DNA of 64,000 nt from assembly GCF_024323335.1 (NCBI RefSeq), contig NC_066582.1, positions 89,834,944-89,898,943 on the forward strand, given 5' to 3'. Both the position numbers and the translations under genes were made by a program. Source of the DNA: Lathyrus oleraceus. Its lineage: Eukaryota; Streptophyta; Magnoliopsida; Fabales; Fabaceae. Below the pieces are notes generated by a model. That model was not told the origin of the DNA and did not search any database. It worked only from the letters and a program-made list of their open reading frames with translations. Shown in pieces: positions 1 to 11,570 of the stretch (position 1 is the stretch's first letter; each line of letters starts with the position of its first letter).

Positions 1-64
1 GTCTATTTTGCTCGACCATTTCATCTAATTGTGATCTCAGCTTGCCAAACTAAGTGGAATTGGG

Positions 65-280
65 CCCTCCATGTGCCTGTACAGGCCCATGCATGGAGGC
101 CCTCTTCATCCATGCACACACTTTGCTCATGCATGCAACTCCCTTCATCTATAAATACAAGCCCTTGGCTTCACAATTTAACAACTTGAAGGCGCCATGT
201 GCCTGTACAGGCCCATGCATGGAGGCCCTCTTCATCCATGCACACACTTTGCTCATGCATGCAGCTCCCTTCATCTTCAT
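65..280 (+). repeat. 126-bp direct duplication carrying a palindromic motif next to the LTR promoter
   Basis: The block beginning ATGTGCCTGTACAGG at 71 recurs at 197, a spacing of 126 bp. Each copy holds the perfect 12-bp palindrome GCCTGTACAGGC. In the first copy it is flanked by inverted arms GGGCCCTCCATG and CATGGAGGCCC. The related LTR at 29827 has one copy of the same palindrome (31219-31230). Confidence 0.85.
150..157 (+). promoter_or_regulatory. Probable LTR TATA box
   Basis: TATAAATA follows the first palindrome copy by about 65 bp. The sister LTR has TATAAATA at the equivalent place (31294). Shared position and sequence support a core promoter; the start site itself cannot be read from sequence. 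Confidence 0.6.
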
Positions 281-2961
281 CACTAGATCCTATTGCAAGC
301 ATTAATTGAGGTGAATTGTGCTCTCAAGATCCACATTTCAAAGGTGGATATCATAACTTATTTTATTCGAAACTCTTTATTCATAGCTTGTTTCTTGCAT
401 TTATTGGGTTGGCTAAAGTCCTCTCATCAGCGGCAACTTATTTGTACTTTGAATTTTACAAATCCATCAAGTTTCAGTTGAACACCATATTTTTCAACCT
501 CTAATTTCTCTTACCATGGAGATCTATAGTGAAAATAGATGGTACAGGGGTGATGTACATCACCCCAGCTTTCCATTGCTGTATAGATCGCCTCATTCGG
601 TGAAGGTTTATTTCCTGCAACTCCAGGCCGTTGATGATGATTCCCAGATTGAATCAGGGCTCTTGGATCTTATGACTTTTTTTAAATGTTTATGTTGCTC
701 AGTTGACTTAGGCCAATGATACGCGCGCATGCCACAACCGTCTGATGCGCCAGCTCAATTAATGAACTTGGATCCAACGCGTGTGGATTTTCCTGATTTT
801 TTATTTCTGATTTTAATTTCCATTATATTTCTTTTATTCCATTTCATTTCAAAAAATCATATCTCATTCATTATTGGTCCAAAATATGTGAGACCAATTG
901 CATTATTTCTCTTTTAATTTCTAGTTTCTAAAAATAATTTTTAATATTTTTTATCTTATCATTTGATGTTTTTCATGAATTTTCTCTTTTCTGGTCATTT
1001 TTAATTCATTTTAAATAGTTTTTGATATTCAAAAAATACAAAAAAAATTTTCAACCTCTTTGAATGATGATAGATCTATGAAAAATATTCTCATCAATTT
1101 ATTAATTGAATTGAGATTTATTTGAGATTTTATTTCAATTAGGTTATTTTTATGCATTTTTAATTTATTTAAAATAGTTTCTGACTTTTAAAAATGTTGA
1201 AATTTTTTGTCAAACTTTGTTTGACCTTGTTGAACTTGGGATAATTCACTTGGACTTTTTAAAGTTGATTTGAAGTGAGTTTGAAGTTTGACATTTCTTT
1301 ATTATTTTAATTCAAGTTTTATTTTAAATATTTAAAAATGCCAAAAATATTTTATTTGTTTCTTGACTTCTAATTCTCATTTTGCTTCTGTTTTCTATTA
1401 TTTGACCTTGGTCTTCTCTATCTATGGTCATGGCTTGATGATTATCTCATTCCATTTCATTTAATGCACTTTAATTCTTTTTCTTCTTCTTCTTCTTCTT
1501 GTTTTTCTTTTTTTATCAATGGGTTAAAGATTCGTGGTTAGCATTGATTAGGGAGGTTTAATCTTCCTTGATTCAAATTTAATTCATCTTGATCATGGAT
1601 CAAGTGAATGACTTTGCATTAAGGATATATTGCTTCCTAAATCATGCAAAGGACCTAAATCAATACAAGATCATTTCTCATTTTCTTTTTGGCATGGCAA
1701 GTTGTTGGAGTTTGATTCACTAATCAAGACCTCTAACTTGTGTTGTTGCCTACATTATTATTGATCGGCCTCAGATAGTTGTGACTTCTACATAAGTCCA
1801 ATTACGATTGCTTAACATAGCGCTAAATTTGCCTTATGGCACACTAACTACTAACATTAACCATTAACTATTAACATTTACTTTTTGCACTTTACATTTA
1901 TGCAATTTACTATTCTTGTACATATTATTCATTTGTTTTGCTCTTTGCTCACTTGAGCACATGTTTATGTTAATGCAATTTTCCTTTTGCTCACTTGAGC
2001 ACATAATTGTGTATATATTATTGTGCTTGTGTTTTGTTTTGATTGTTGTGGACCAAATGCAAAGAAATGGACAAATGGACTTAGTTTCTAGGACATTCCC
2101 TATGCAAAATTGGAGTAAAAGGACCTTATTGTTGAAGATGGATTAGAAGGACTAAACCTCTAAACTCACTCTTGTCCATTCTTGATTTGCTTCATAAAAC
2201 TCTTTGATGTGTGTGCTTTTGTGCTATGGAATCCTATGAGAGTTCAAATTGAAGAACCATTGCCATGTTCATCCAAAGTGAAAGATACCAGAGCCATTGG
2301 GGATCTTCTAAGAGCTTGCTTGATTAATTTGACTGCTTGAGCTTACACTTATTTTGCTTGCATATTCCAAAGGATGTGAGCTACTTAGATCATCAATATG
2401 ATCTCAAGAGAGGAACTCCATTTGTGGTCTTGTTTCTTATCCCTCATCTCTTGTATGATTAGGACTTTAGCCATTCTTCTTCTTCGCTCCACTCTAACCA
2501 AAGCCAAAACTTTTGTGCAAACATTTAACACTTGTTTTAAAACATTAGAAACCTAAGCCTTATGCTTTTGATTTTCAAACTTCCTTTTCATAACACTTAT
2601 TTTGAATTGAACTTTTAACTCAACTTTGACCATATTTTGTGAATACTTTTCATTGGTAAATACCACTCATTCAAATACCTTTTTGTGTTTTCAATGGCCA
2701 CTCTCTTAATCAAACATTTTCATAACCTTTAGCTATTAGGTTTGAGTTATCCTGGAGGTAGATGTAATACTTACCTATATCCTTAGTGATGGACAATGAG
2801 TCTTCCATGCTTATTATAGGGTTAACCCCTCACTAGCATGTTAAAGCTATCCTCACATGGTGGATTTGTGGTTTTAGGTTGAGTTTTCTCCCTTGGATAA
2901 CAAAACACCTTAAGGCTTTTGGACCAGTCAATTCACCAATTCATTTTGAGATTTTTACCCC

Positions 2962-3008
2962 GAACTACGAGGTTTTGATCCTAATCTTTTTTAAGATGGT
3001 ACGTAGGC
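2962..3008 (+). other. Conserved LTR stem-loop (GAACTACG ... CGTAGGC)
   Basis: GAACTACG and ACGTAGGC arms enclose an inner hairpin ATCTT-TTTT-AAGAT. The same framework with different but still complementary inner stems occurs in both Ogre LTR families here (39132, 59935, 5149, 4714, 22823, 22388) and, degraded, near 26867. Pairing kept despite sequence change suggests selection on structure; this is inference by eye. Confidence 0.6.
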
Positions 3009-3366
3009 AATGGGTTTATCCATCCAAACATAAAATGTAAATAACTTGTACATTCTCTTCTCATCTCTTCAATCATTGTTTGCACAAATAAATTTTCACA
3101 AAATACCAACCTTACAACAAAATGTGAAAAGGGCTCCCTAAGAGTACCTAGGATGTTTTGGGTGCTTAAAACCTTCCCATTGCATAACCAACCCCCTTAC
3201 CCCGATCTCTAACATTTTTACTAGTTTTTGATTCGATAAAACTTTTAGGTTTTTATTCGCTTTCTAACCATTCCTTTGGATAAATAGAAGTGCGGTGGCG
3301 ACTCGACTTGTATGGTTTACCTTGGATTTAGTCAATATCTCTAATGGTAACGAATACCCCGCTACA

Positions 3367-3549
3367 CTATCTTAATTGCACTCAAGTTCGGGTTAGAACT
3401 TATCTTACCACTCAGAGATCACCAAGCACAACAAGCAGATTATATCATACAAATAAATATACAAACATCATATATACAAATATATACACACACAAATGTA
3501 GGCTAAACCCACTGGAGACTACTCCTCAGTAGAGTCGCCACTTAATTTC
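3367..3549 (-). mobile_element. Leader relic of a minus-strand Tat/Ogre-type element with its primer-binding site
   Basis: On the minus strand, the LTR end at 3550 is followed within a few bases by TGGCGACTCTACTGAGGA (plus-strand 3523-3540). It differs at two positions from the PBS TGGCGACTCTGCTGGGGA of the complete plus-strand Ogre. The rest, 3367-3522, is AT-rich with no recognisable coding content and is cut off by the LTR end at 3366. Confidence 0.7.
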
Positions 3550-4391
3550 TGTAGCGGTAAATTCATGACCATTAAGCTATGGATAAACTTAACTTCAATA
3601 AAACCAGAGTCGTCACCGCGCTTTTATTGTTTCCAAGGGAAAAGTGAAAAGTACGAACAAAACCCAAAGATAAGAAGTTTTCAAATCAAAACTAATAAAA
3701 TTCCAGAGATTACTGGTAATTGTATTCATCTCTATTCATAACCGGTTACCCAGTTTCTCATTGTATTCATCTCTATTCATAGACTTTAGTGAAATTTAAA
3801 TCGAATAATTGACAAGTCTTTCTACACAGATGTGGAATGCAGACTGAAGCTCAGACTTCAACCTTCTAGGGTTTCTTTTCTTTCCCTTTTGTTCTCTCTC
3901 AATAAAACTAAAACTATTCTGTAAATAAACTCAAACACAATTAACCTTATGATTGATTGTACACTACGAGCCTTAAGGAATGGAGAAGGGATGAGAGTGG
4001 AGAATTCCTATCCTCATTCTAAATATCTTTGGTTACGGGACAAATGACACAGTTGCACATTGTATTCATATCCATTCATAGACTTTAGTATGATTCAAAT
4101 CATGACTCTCATTTTAGAATAAAAGCATACTCATCTCATCAAACTTAATTTTTCCTTTGGGCTTCATTTTCAATTTAAAGCGTTTTCAGAAAGGACGTGT
4201 TACATCCATTCTACCGTGAACAAAGATTAAGCCTACATGTGTGAGCAAGCAATGTTTAACTGCTAGAGTGTAATCCGTGTTCATCCATTTTATCGCAAAC
4301 AAACAGACGATTAAGACTCTCATGCTTGAGCATGCAAGCAAGTTGACAGTAGAACGTGAATGTTAATATTGTTCACTAAAACATACTAACG
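3550..4391 (-). mobile_element. 5' LTR remnant of the same minus-strand element
   Basis: Reverse-complemented, the LTR ends in TTACCGCTACA. It is preceded by the tail signature seen in the other LTRs (AATAAAAGCGCGGTGACGACTC). A phrase TTGTATTCAT...CTATTCATAGACTTTAG recurs around 3719, 3761 and 4059, indicating internal repetition. The other end is lost: at 4391/4397 it is interrupted by the complete minus-strand Ogre, and what follows on the far side (26853) is a plus-oriented LTR tail. No ORF is credible here. Confidence 0.6.
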
Positions 4392-4396
4392 CATTT
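4392..4396. repeat. Target-site duplication CATTT (left copy)
   Basis: CATTT directly precedes the LTR start TGTCGC at 4397 and matches CATTT at 26848-26852 directly after the other LTR. A 5-bp duplication is usual for Ty3/gypsy integration and fixes the element boundaries. Confidence 0.9.
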
Positions 4397-4713
4397 TGTC
4401 GCATTACGCGAAAAACCGGCGAGAAAACGAAACAACAAAGCCGCCACCGTGCGTTATTTATCCCAAAGGAGGGAAAGGAAATGCTCGAAGTAAACCTGGA
4501 AAAGACATGGTCTCGCGACCAGAGAGAGATGGGATCGGGAGTCGGTTATGCGAAGGGAAGGTATTAGCACCCCTACGCATCCGTCGTACTCGACGGGATC
4601 TACGCACAAAAGGAAGGATAAAGGTTGCTAAGACTGCTCAAACATCAAACACTGGCTGAAAAGAGACATAGGAAAGACAAAAGAAACTAACTCGGCAGGA
4701 TATCGCATCCTGG

Positions 4714-4758
4714 GCCTACGTAGTCTGTCAGGCACAGACATCAGAGTCGACGTAGTTC
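4714..4758 (-). other. Conserved LTR stem-loop, second copy
   Basis: In the element sense it reads GAACTACG...CTACGTAGGC with inner stem GTCTGT/ACAGAC. It lies about 400 bp from the copy at 5149. The partner LTR keeps the pairing at 22388-22432 although one loop base differs. Next to it is a further inverted repeat, CAGGAT-ATCGC-ATCCTG (4695-4712). Confidence 0.55.
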
Positions 4759-4867
4759 GGGACAGGGGAAACGTGCTCGCTAGGATGTCGCATCCTATGC
4801 ATACGTATCTTCTCGGACTAAAGAAGAATCAGAGCACTCGTAGCTCGGCTAACGCACGCCAAGCAAA

Positions 4868-5095
4868 ACACATACAGGAAACCGACTGCCAATCGGTGGA
4901 CTTATGTCAGACTCCACACAAACAGGCAAACATGGAAACCGAATGCCAATCGCTGGACTTACATCAGACTCCGAACCAACAAACACACACAGGAAACCAA
5001 CTGCCAATCGCTGGACTTACGTCAGACTCCAACAAACAAACCCACACAGGAAACCAACTGCCAATCGCTGGACTTACGTCAGACTCCAACACACA
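4868..5095 (-). repeat. LTR tandem subrepeats with TAAGTCC/TTGGCA core
   Basis: Four units of roughly 53-60 bp share, in element sense, TAAGTCCA...CGATTGGCA. Equivalent units lie at 22542-22769 in the other LTR. The same core occurs in the otherwise dissimilar plus-strand Ogre LTR (37841-38545). Arms beside the core can pair, with differing sequence between units. Confidence 0.75.
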
Positions 5096-5148
5096 CAAAG
5101 GGGTTGAAAAAAGAAAAAAAGGCGCCCGGAGAGATCAGCTCATCTCCT

Positions 5149-5192
5149 GCCTACGTACCTCATCTGGTATGAGGATCAGGGCGACGTAGTTC
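5149..5192 (-). other. Conserved LTR stem-loop, first copy
   Basis: In element sense, GAACTACG, then a perfect inner hairpin CCTCAT-ACCAG-ATGAGG, then ACGTAGGC. The partner LTR copy is at 22823-22866. It has the same layout as the hairpins at 2962 and 39132 with different stem bases. Confidence 0.6.
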
Positions 5193-8179
5193 CCCTACGC
5201 AGGGAAAGAAGACTAGGCTAACCAGAGACTGGGAAATGACATACTAGAAGGGAGACTAACTCGAGCCTAATAGTTATCATGCAAATTCACCATGGTCCTA
5301 GGTCAAGGTTTCTATCTAACTTGCACAGGGAGCAAGCTATCCTAAACAGCACACGCAAAGCAAACATTCACACAATTAGCACACACTATATACAAACAAA
5401 GTGGGCTCACACAAGGTTAGGCTGTGAAACACAAGCCAACTGGAATCGGGTGTAGTTAGCTCTTAACCCTAACATTGAGAGTTAGAGTGAAGTAGATGAA
5501 ATGGCGATGAGGTGTGTGCCTCATAGCTCTTATCCCTGGCCTGGGAGAGCTTGACTCAAATAGAAGGTGTGGGAGTTCAGAAAGTTGGAACTCTTCTATC
5601 CACATATGACTGACTCAACATAGATCTTGGGCTATTATCCACAATGCATCAACACAAGAGTGTGAGCAAAGTGGATGACACACTGACTAGCAGGAGATGG
5701 ATTACACATCTCTTTTATCTGCCAATTGCCTTATTAAAGGCCTTTTCCTGCTTGGCACAAAGATAAACAAACACAAGCATTGCCTCTTAAGGAGGGCTTC
5801 AGACAGGTGCCTGCCCAAGTAACAGGACAGGTCTTCCAAACTACATGAAGTCAGTGAGTTATACCTCAAATGGTTAAGCAACCAAGCAAAGCAAAAGCAA
5901 GTTCAGAAGAACTTAAGCAACTTATGTACCTGAAAAAAATCTAACTCAATCAGTATACAAGTCAAACAGACAAACAACATTCAACATTAACAGTCAAACA
6001 GACAAGCAAGCAATGCAACAAGGTGCAAGCCACAAGCTCAACTCAAATGAGCTAAAATCCACCTACAAAACAACTCAAGATTAGTCAACATCAACCAATT
6101 ATTCAACTCAAGCAAGTGAATCAATCCCATTATGGCCATGTGCTTCTTAACCTGAAAACAAAGCTCAAACATAAGCACAAACCACTAGTACAAGGCCTAG
6201 GGTCAAAGAGGGAGAAATAATTCAAAACAGAACATGAATTTCAACATAAATCAACCTCAATCAATTAAGAATATCATCCAAAAGGTCTCATGTCAATAGC
6301 ATCAACCAAATTCATTTCACAAATCAATCATGGCAAGGTATGCAAGTTGAAAGCATATTGAAGCAACAGAATGAGCAAATCCACATTAATTCAAAAATGA
6401 TTCAATTAATCTCAAGAAAACTCATGGCTAAACAGAACACACAACATGATCAACACACCAAAAATTAGGGCAATTGGACAAGTTTAAGCATAGTAATCAA
6501 ATTCCATAAGGCAAGGCAAGCAAAAACAAGTTCAAATAGGACACAATTTGGTACATCAACTTAGCACAAGCCTAAAACAGAATTGGAAAATGATAAAGAC
6601 CTCAAACCAAAGCCACAACAAACTTCAATATGTCTAGAAACAATGTGCAAAATTTCACATCCATATGATAAAGCATAAGCATTTCACACATCATGGAAGT
6701 TCAAGACTATTCAAAAGTGCACAAATGATCATACAGCAAGAAAAATCTCAAACAAATCAGAAATCAATCCAAAAGTTCCAAGAAAATTCATGATCAATCA
6801 CAACATCCAGAAGAAGCATCATACAAAAAATAACATCAATTGGAATTCATTTGGCATGGCAAAGAAATTAATCAAGTTGAGCAAGAAAAGGTGTGACACA
6901 CATTGTCACACCTACATTAACATGAGCATATCTCAGCAACCACAAATGATAAAAATGCAAACTCAACTCCAAAATGTCCAGCAAGATGTCTAGTTTAAGC
7001 ATGTAAGTTTCAAAAGCATTAGATTAAAACTCATCATTTCACAAGAGATATGGCAAGCAAGGTACAAGATATGAACATATGCACACAAACCCTAGCACCA
7101 ATTAATTCTCAGCCGAGCACAATTTCTGGAAAAATAATGAAAAAAAAACTAGAAACAATAAGGAGAACAATGCAAAAATCCACACATTTTTTGGATGATT
7201 TATCATTTAGTTATGAATTTATGAAGTGAAAGAAAAAAAAAACATGAAACAATGCACATGAATAACATGGAGGGATAATGAAAAAAATGAAATGCACTTT
7301 GGATAAGTGCCTCATGCTGGAATCGAAGGGTGTAAACATTTGAAATTGAAGCACGCTCAAGCATGAAACTCTGTGTTTCATTTAACTGATGTGGCAAGAC
7401 GAATCAATAGCAACCAATCAATATGCCATGCGTACGCCACTTGGACCAGTACATGCTCTCTCTTCCAAAAACACATGCAAACGCGCTGATTACACATTCT
7501 AAAGATTAAACACGCGAATTCTAGAAAATATTTCCCAACATTCATCGTGTTCTTGATGCATCATGAACAAATCTCTCAGAAACACAAAACAAGCGTATCA
7601 ATGGATAGATCTTCCATCACACATCACAAATCTAAGCATGATTTAACCTAATTCCACATATCATGAACAAATCGAAGCTAAGAACATTCACATGTCAAAC
7701 TTTAGATCAGCATAACTAGCTCAATAATGCATGGAATTTCATGGAACAAAGCTCATTTTAATCAGCATTGAAAGATCTACGATTATCACCTAACAATTTC
7801 ATGAATAGAGAAGATCGATTTCTGACCTTGATGAAGATGCAGAAGTGGAACAGATGGATTCAGGCCATGAGAAGCTCAAACAGATGCTCCAAAGCTCTTG
7901 TATGATTGAATGGATGAAGGTTTGATGTTTACTCGAGCTTGATTCCAACAGAATTCTCAACTGCCATGGATGAGCTTCAAGTTCCAACTAGCTTCCAATT
8001 GCACGATTTCCACTGGATCTTGCTTCAATAATGCTCCACAATGCTTCCAGGTGAAGAATCAATCAAGAATAAGGCAATATTTTTGAAGAAAATCAAAGAA
8101 AAAAGTAAGAGCAAAAATGTGAAAATGGATCTAGATCTGAATTCTGATTGTGCTAATGCTGAATTCTGTTATGCTTAGC

Positions 8180-8187
8180 TATATATA
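8180..8187 (-). promoter_or_regulatory. Candidate TATA box of the minus-strand LTR
   Basis: TATATATA lies about 1.0 kb from the LTR start in element sense, with an identical copy at 25839-25846 in the 5' LTR. The distance is of the same order as for the TATA candidates of the other LTRs. Only motif and position support it. Confidence 0.4.
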
Positions 8188-9186
8188 TGCTCTGTTAATC
8201 AAGTTGTTAATCACACTTAAGCCAATTGCCAAGGGATTAGTGAGAATGGAGTGTTTATGCCAATTTGCAATTCACCCTATGCATGAGATTACTAATGGAA
8301 CAGTGCACATTTTTTGCCTTGGAATCACTCAAAAGTTCATTTTAGAGTCAATGCAAGTGTTAAAATGTGAAAATAATGCTTCATTTTCAAATTATAATTT
8401 TCCCTCCAAAATTCCAATGAAAAACCAAAAAATTATGTGATGAGAATGCATGGCATGTGATACAATTTGGATAGTGTATGTCAAGAAATGAATGTACAAA
8501 AAAGAACCACTTCATTTGGCCTTATGGTTTGAAAATTATGCATGTTTGAAGTTCAAGTTAACTTGGTCATGTTTGATTCATATCTTTTCAACCACACATG
8601 AGAAATTCAAGATCTTGGACTTTTTGGAAATGGAAGAGCAAGATCTTCAACTTTCATGTTGGACAAAATTTCATTTGAAGCTTTCTTGATGGTGTAATCT
8701 TGAGGAGAAAACCTTCCATTTTTGGCAATTTCAAATTACAGGTCACTTACTATTTTTGGAAAGTTTTGACCTGACCTCAAATTCTTCATTGTTGATGTTT
8801 GAAATGTCAAATGAGACTTGTATGGACATGAATGAGGCCTCTCTAACCATCTCCCACCTTCAAATCCATGGTTGAATTGACAGTTGACTTTTGTTGACTT
8901 TCTAGGGTTTCAGATGAATTGATCATGAACTGATGAGCTTTGAACATCCAATGCTTGGCCAAACCACTTCAAAATGATCCTTGAATCATATGAACTCATT
9001 GAACCAACCCTAGGGCTTTGATTCCATGGAAAATGCACTTGCTTGCTTGCACAGCTGAATCTCCTGACCAGTCTTGACCAATCTTGCCTGATGACTGATG
9101 GACTATGCAATGGACAATGCAAATGTTAATGACCTAAAAATGAAAATGTATATACAAAATGGGAGGTGCAAATTTGAGGTGCTACA

Positions 9187-9199
9187 GCTGCCCCTATTC
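9187..9199 (-). other. Polypurine tract of the minus-strand Ogre
   Basis: On the minus strand GAATAGGGGCAGC abuts the 3' LTR start TGTAGC. The plus-strand Ogre has AAATAGGGGCATC in the same place (53875-53887). The purine-rich tract primes plus-strand DNA synthesis in LTR retrotransposons. Confidence 0.8.
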
Positions 9200-9399
9200 A
9201 ATCAACTGGGAACCCGAATGGATGAGAGCAATGGCTGTCAGACCTTCAGGGTAAACAGGGATTGAATACCGAAGAACCGTAGAAATTTGCACTCTGCAGG
9301 GATCCAACAGTAACTTCAACTGGATCTGAGATTTACTACTGGGGATTTTGATTTTTTTTTCTCAAAGGTACAGTCACATCTGGACATCGGAAGATGATG

Positions 9400-10530
9400 A
9401 ATGGGAATAGAAACCACAACCAGACGTCAACGGACGACCAGGAAAAACTCGACGTTTATCGAAACCAACGGAGAGGTAACCAGACATCAACGGATGAATG
9501 GGAAGAAAGGGATACAACCAGACGTCATCGGACGAATGGGAAAAACTCAACGTTTATCGAAACCAACGGAGAGGTAACCAGACATCAACAGATGAATGGA
9601 AAGAAAGGGATACAACCAGACGTCATCGGACGAATGGGAAAAACTCAACGTTTATCGAAACCAACGGAGAGGTAACAAGACATCAACGGATGAATGGAAA
9701 AGAAATACATCTAGATGTCAACGGACAACTAGGAAAAACTCGACGTTTACCAAAACCAATGGAGAGGTGACAAGACATCAACGGATGAATGGGAAGACTC
9801 GACCAGACGTCAACGGACGAAAGGGAGAAGCTCGACGTTTATCGACACCCACGGAGAAGGAGACCAGACATCAACGGATGAATGGGAAAACTCGACCAGA
9901 CGTTAACGGACGAAAGGGAGAAGCTCGACGTTTATCGACACCAACGGAGAAGGAGACCAGACATCAACAGATGAATGGGAAGACTCGACCAGACGTCAAC
10001 GGACGAAAGGGAGAAGCTCGACGTTTATCGACACCAACGGAGAAGGAGACCAGACATCAACGGATGAATGGGAAAACTCGACCAGACGTCAACGGACGAA
10101 AGGGAGAAGCTCGACGTTTATCGACACCAACGGAGAAAGGTGACCCTACTGGGGAAAAGCTAATCACAAACAAACGTCAACGGACGATTGGGAAAAACTC
10201 AACGTTTACCGAAACCAACGTAGAGGTAAACAGACATCAACGGATGAATGGGAAAATACAACTAGATGTCAACGGACAACTAGGAAAAACTCGACGTTTA
10301 TCGAAACCAACGGAGAGGTAGCTCACTGGGGAAGGAAATACATCCAGATGTCAACGGACAACTAGGAAAAACTCGACGTTTATCGAAACCAACGGAGAGG
10401 TAAATAGACATCAACAGATGACCTGTGGAAATACAATTAGATGTCAACGGACAAATAGGAAAAACTCGACGTTTATCGAAACCAACGGAGAGGTAAACAG
10501 ACATCAACGGATAACTTGGGAGGACGAAAC
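9400..10530 (-). repeat. 3'-UTR tandem array, unit about 93-98 bp
   Basis: The phrase GACGTTTATCG (or AACGTTTATCG / GACGTTTACC) recurs at about 9451, 9549, 9647, 9742, 9834, 9927, 10020 and 10113, then at less regular spacing to about 10465. Each unit also has CAGAC(G/A)TCAACGGA. Spacing is 98, 98, 95, 92, 93, 93, 93. Units of 93 bp are 31 codons, which leaves long open frames (for example 9596-10321); these are a by-product of the repeat, not genes. Confidence 0.9.
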
Positions 10531-10679
10531 GAGGATGTTACGAACATCGAAAGATGATGTCTACGGACACCAAAAGGAAGGACCCACGTGGGGACTACCA
10601 CGACACTCACGGGTATCGCAAGGATGACATCTACATATGTTGAGGCAATGCTGACCACCTGTTGAGGATCTCACTGGGG

Positions 10680-11570
10680 AGTCAAACTTTCCGTTCGCGG
10701 ACAGGTGAGGAAATAAGCCTCTCCGGGGAATATCCTGAATGCTGTCAGGAGCAACTGTAGCGAATGTGTTGTACAGATGTTGAACAATGATCTGCCTCTA
10801 TCGGGGATATGGTCTGAGTGGGTTCAACACATGAATGCATATGTTTGAATTTTTCTTTGGCGTAATGCTCCATATTGAATGGAAATGCTACACGATTTTG
10901 AGGATGCAATGATTACTACATGCCAAATGCAAAATGATGAACTCCGGCTGGGGAGCCAACTGATCATATACTCCAACTCTGTGGGGAGACTCTGCTTGAG
11001 GAATACTCTGCGGGGAGATAGCACCGACTTCTCACTCCGGCCGGAGAATAGCACTGTTGCTGGGGAAAGGATCCCAATCCACTCGGGGACTCCGCTTGAG
11101 GAACAACCAAGGCGATTTCACTGGGGAAGGCCAATCCACAAGTAGGATAAACTCTGCTGGAGAAAATCTTTACTGAACCGGATCCACTCGGGGAACCTGC
11201 TGGGGAAAACTATCAAACACAAACCTCTGCTCGGGAGATCTGCTAGGGAAAAACTTCACAATCCTGACGGGGACAGGCATTCACCACTTTGCTGAGCATA
11301 ACTCTGGTGAGGAAAGAACATACCAGACCACGCTGGAGATAAACATCCACATCCCTGCTGAGGATAAGCGCTCACGACCACGCTGGGGATAACAGTACTT
11401 CAAACCACACTGTTGGGGAAATAGAACTACTCCAATGATACCTCCGCTGGGGATACAACATCTCTCCTTCTCAGTGGGGATAATCCATCTTCAAACTCAG
11501 CTGGGAACTCAACTGGGGAAACATCTACTGGGGAATTATCCTCACAGATGACCACCTGCAAAACAGATCA
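10680..11570 (-). repeat. Field of degenerate motifs complementary to the primer-binding site
   Basis: On the plus strand, variants of ACTCTGCTGGGGA occur about every 30-80 bp, for example GACTCTGCTTGAGGAA, AACTCTGCTGGAGAAA and CCTGCTGGGGAAAAC between 10985 and 11215. That is PBS-like sequence. In the element's sense strand it is therefore the PBS complement, TCCCCAGCAGAGT. A parallel field occurs in the plus-strand Ogre 3' UTR. Confidence 0.6.

Larger units (their letters stand above)
1..3366 (+). mobile_element. Partial LTR of a Tat/Ogre-type Ty3/gypsy element (3' portion)
   Basis: The stretch ends with GCTACA at 3361-3366. Just before that lies the LTR-tail signature also found at the ends of the complete Ogre LTRs in this window: GGTACGTAGGCAA near 2998, CCTTCCCATTGC near 3175 and GTGCGGTGGCGACTCG near 3291. 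From about 65 to 1817 it parallels the interrupted LTR at 29827-33083, so both belong to one family. Its 5' end lies outside the window. No PBS follows 3366, so it is either the 3' LTR of an element lying to the left or a solo LTR. Apart from the promoter, the duplication and the stem-loop listed separately, the interior is AT-rich and shows no credible ORF. Confidence 0.8.
4397..9186 (-). repeat. 3' LTR of the minus-strand Ogre
   Basis: On the minus strand it runs TGTAGC...GCGACA and pairs with 22071-26847. It contains the TATA candidate at 8180, the tandem subrepeats at 4868-5095 and two copies of the conserved stem-loop. Short open frames inside it are repeated in the partner LTR, show no protein family signature and are not called as genes. 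Confidence 0.93.

Noticed and set aside
4773..5189. 138-codon open frame repeated at 22447-22863 (conserved protein?)
   Set aside because: Both lie in the two LTRs of one element, antisense to it, over tandem subrepeats. Identity is due to LTR duplication and there is no ATG-specific or domain evidence.
9596..10321. 241-codon open frame with repeated peptide, looking like a repeat-rich protein gene
   Set aside because: It is a by-product of the 93-bp (31-codon) tandem repeat in the Ogre 3' UTR. It runs antisense to the element and has no known domain.
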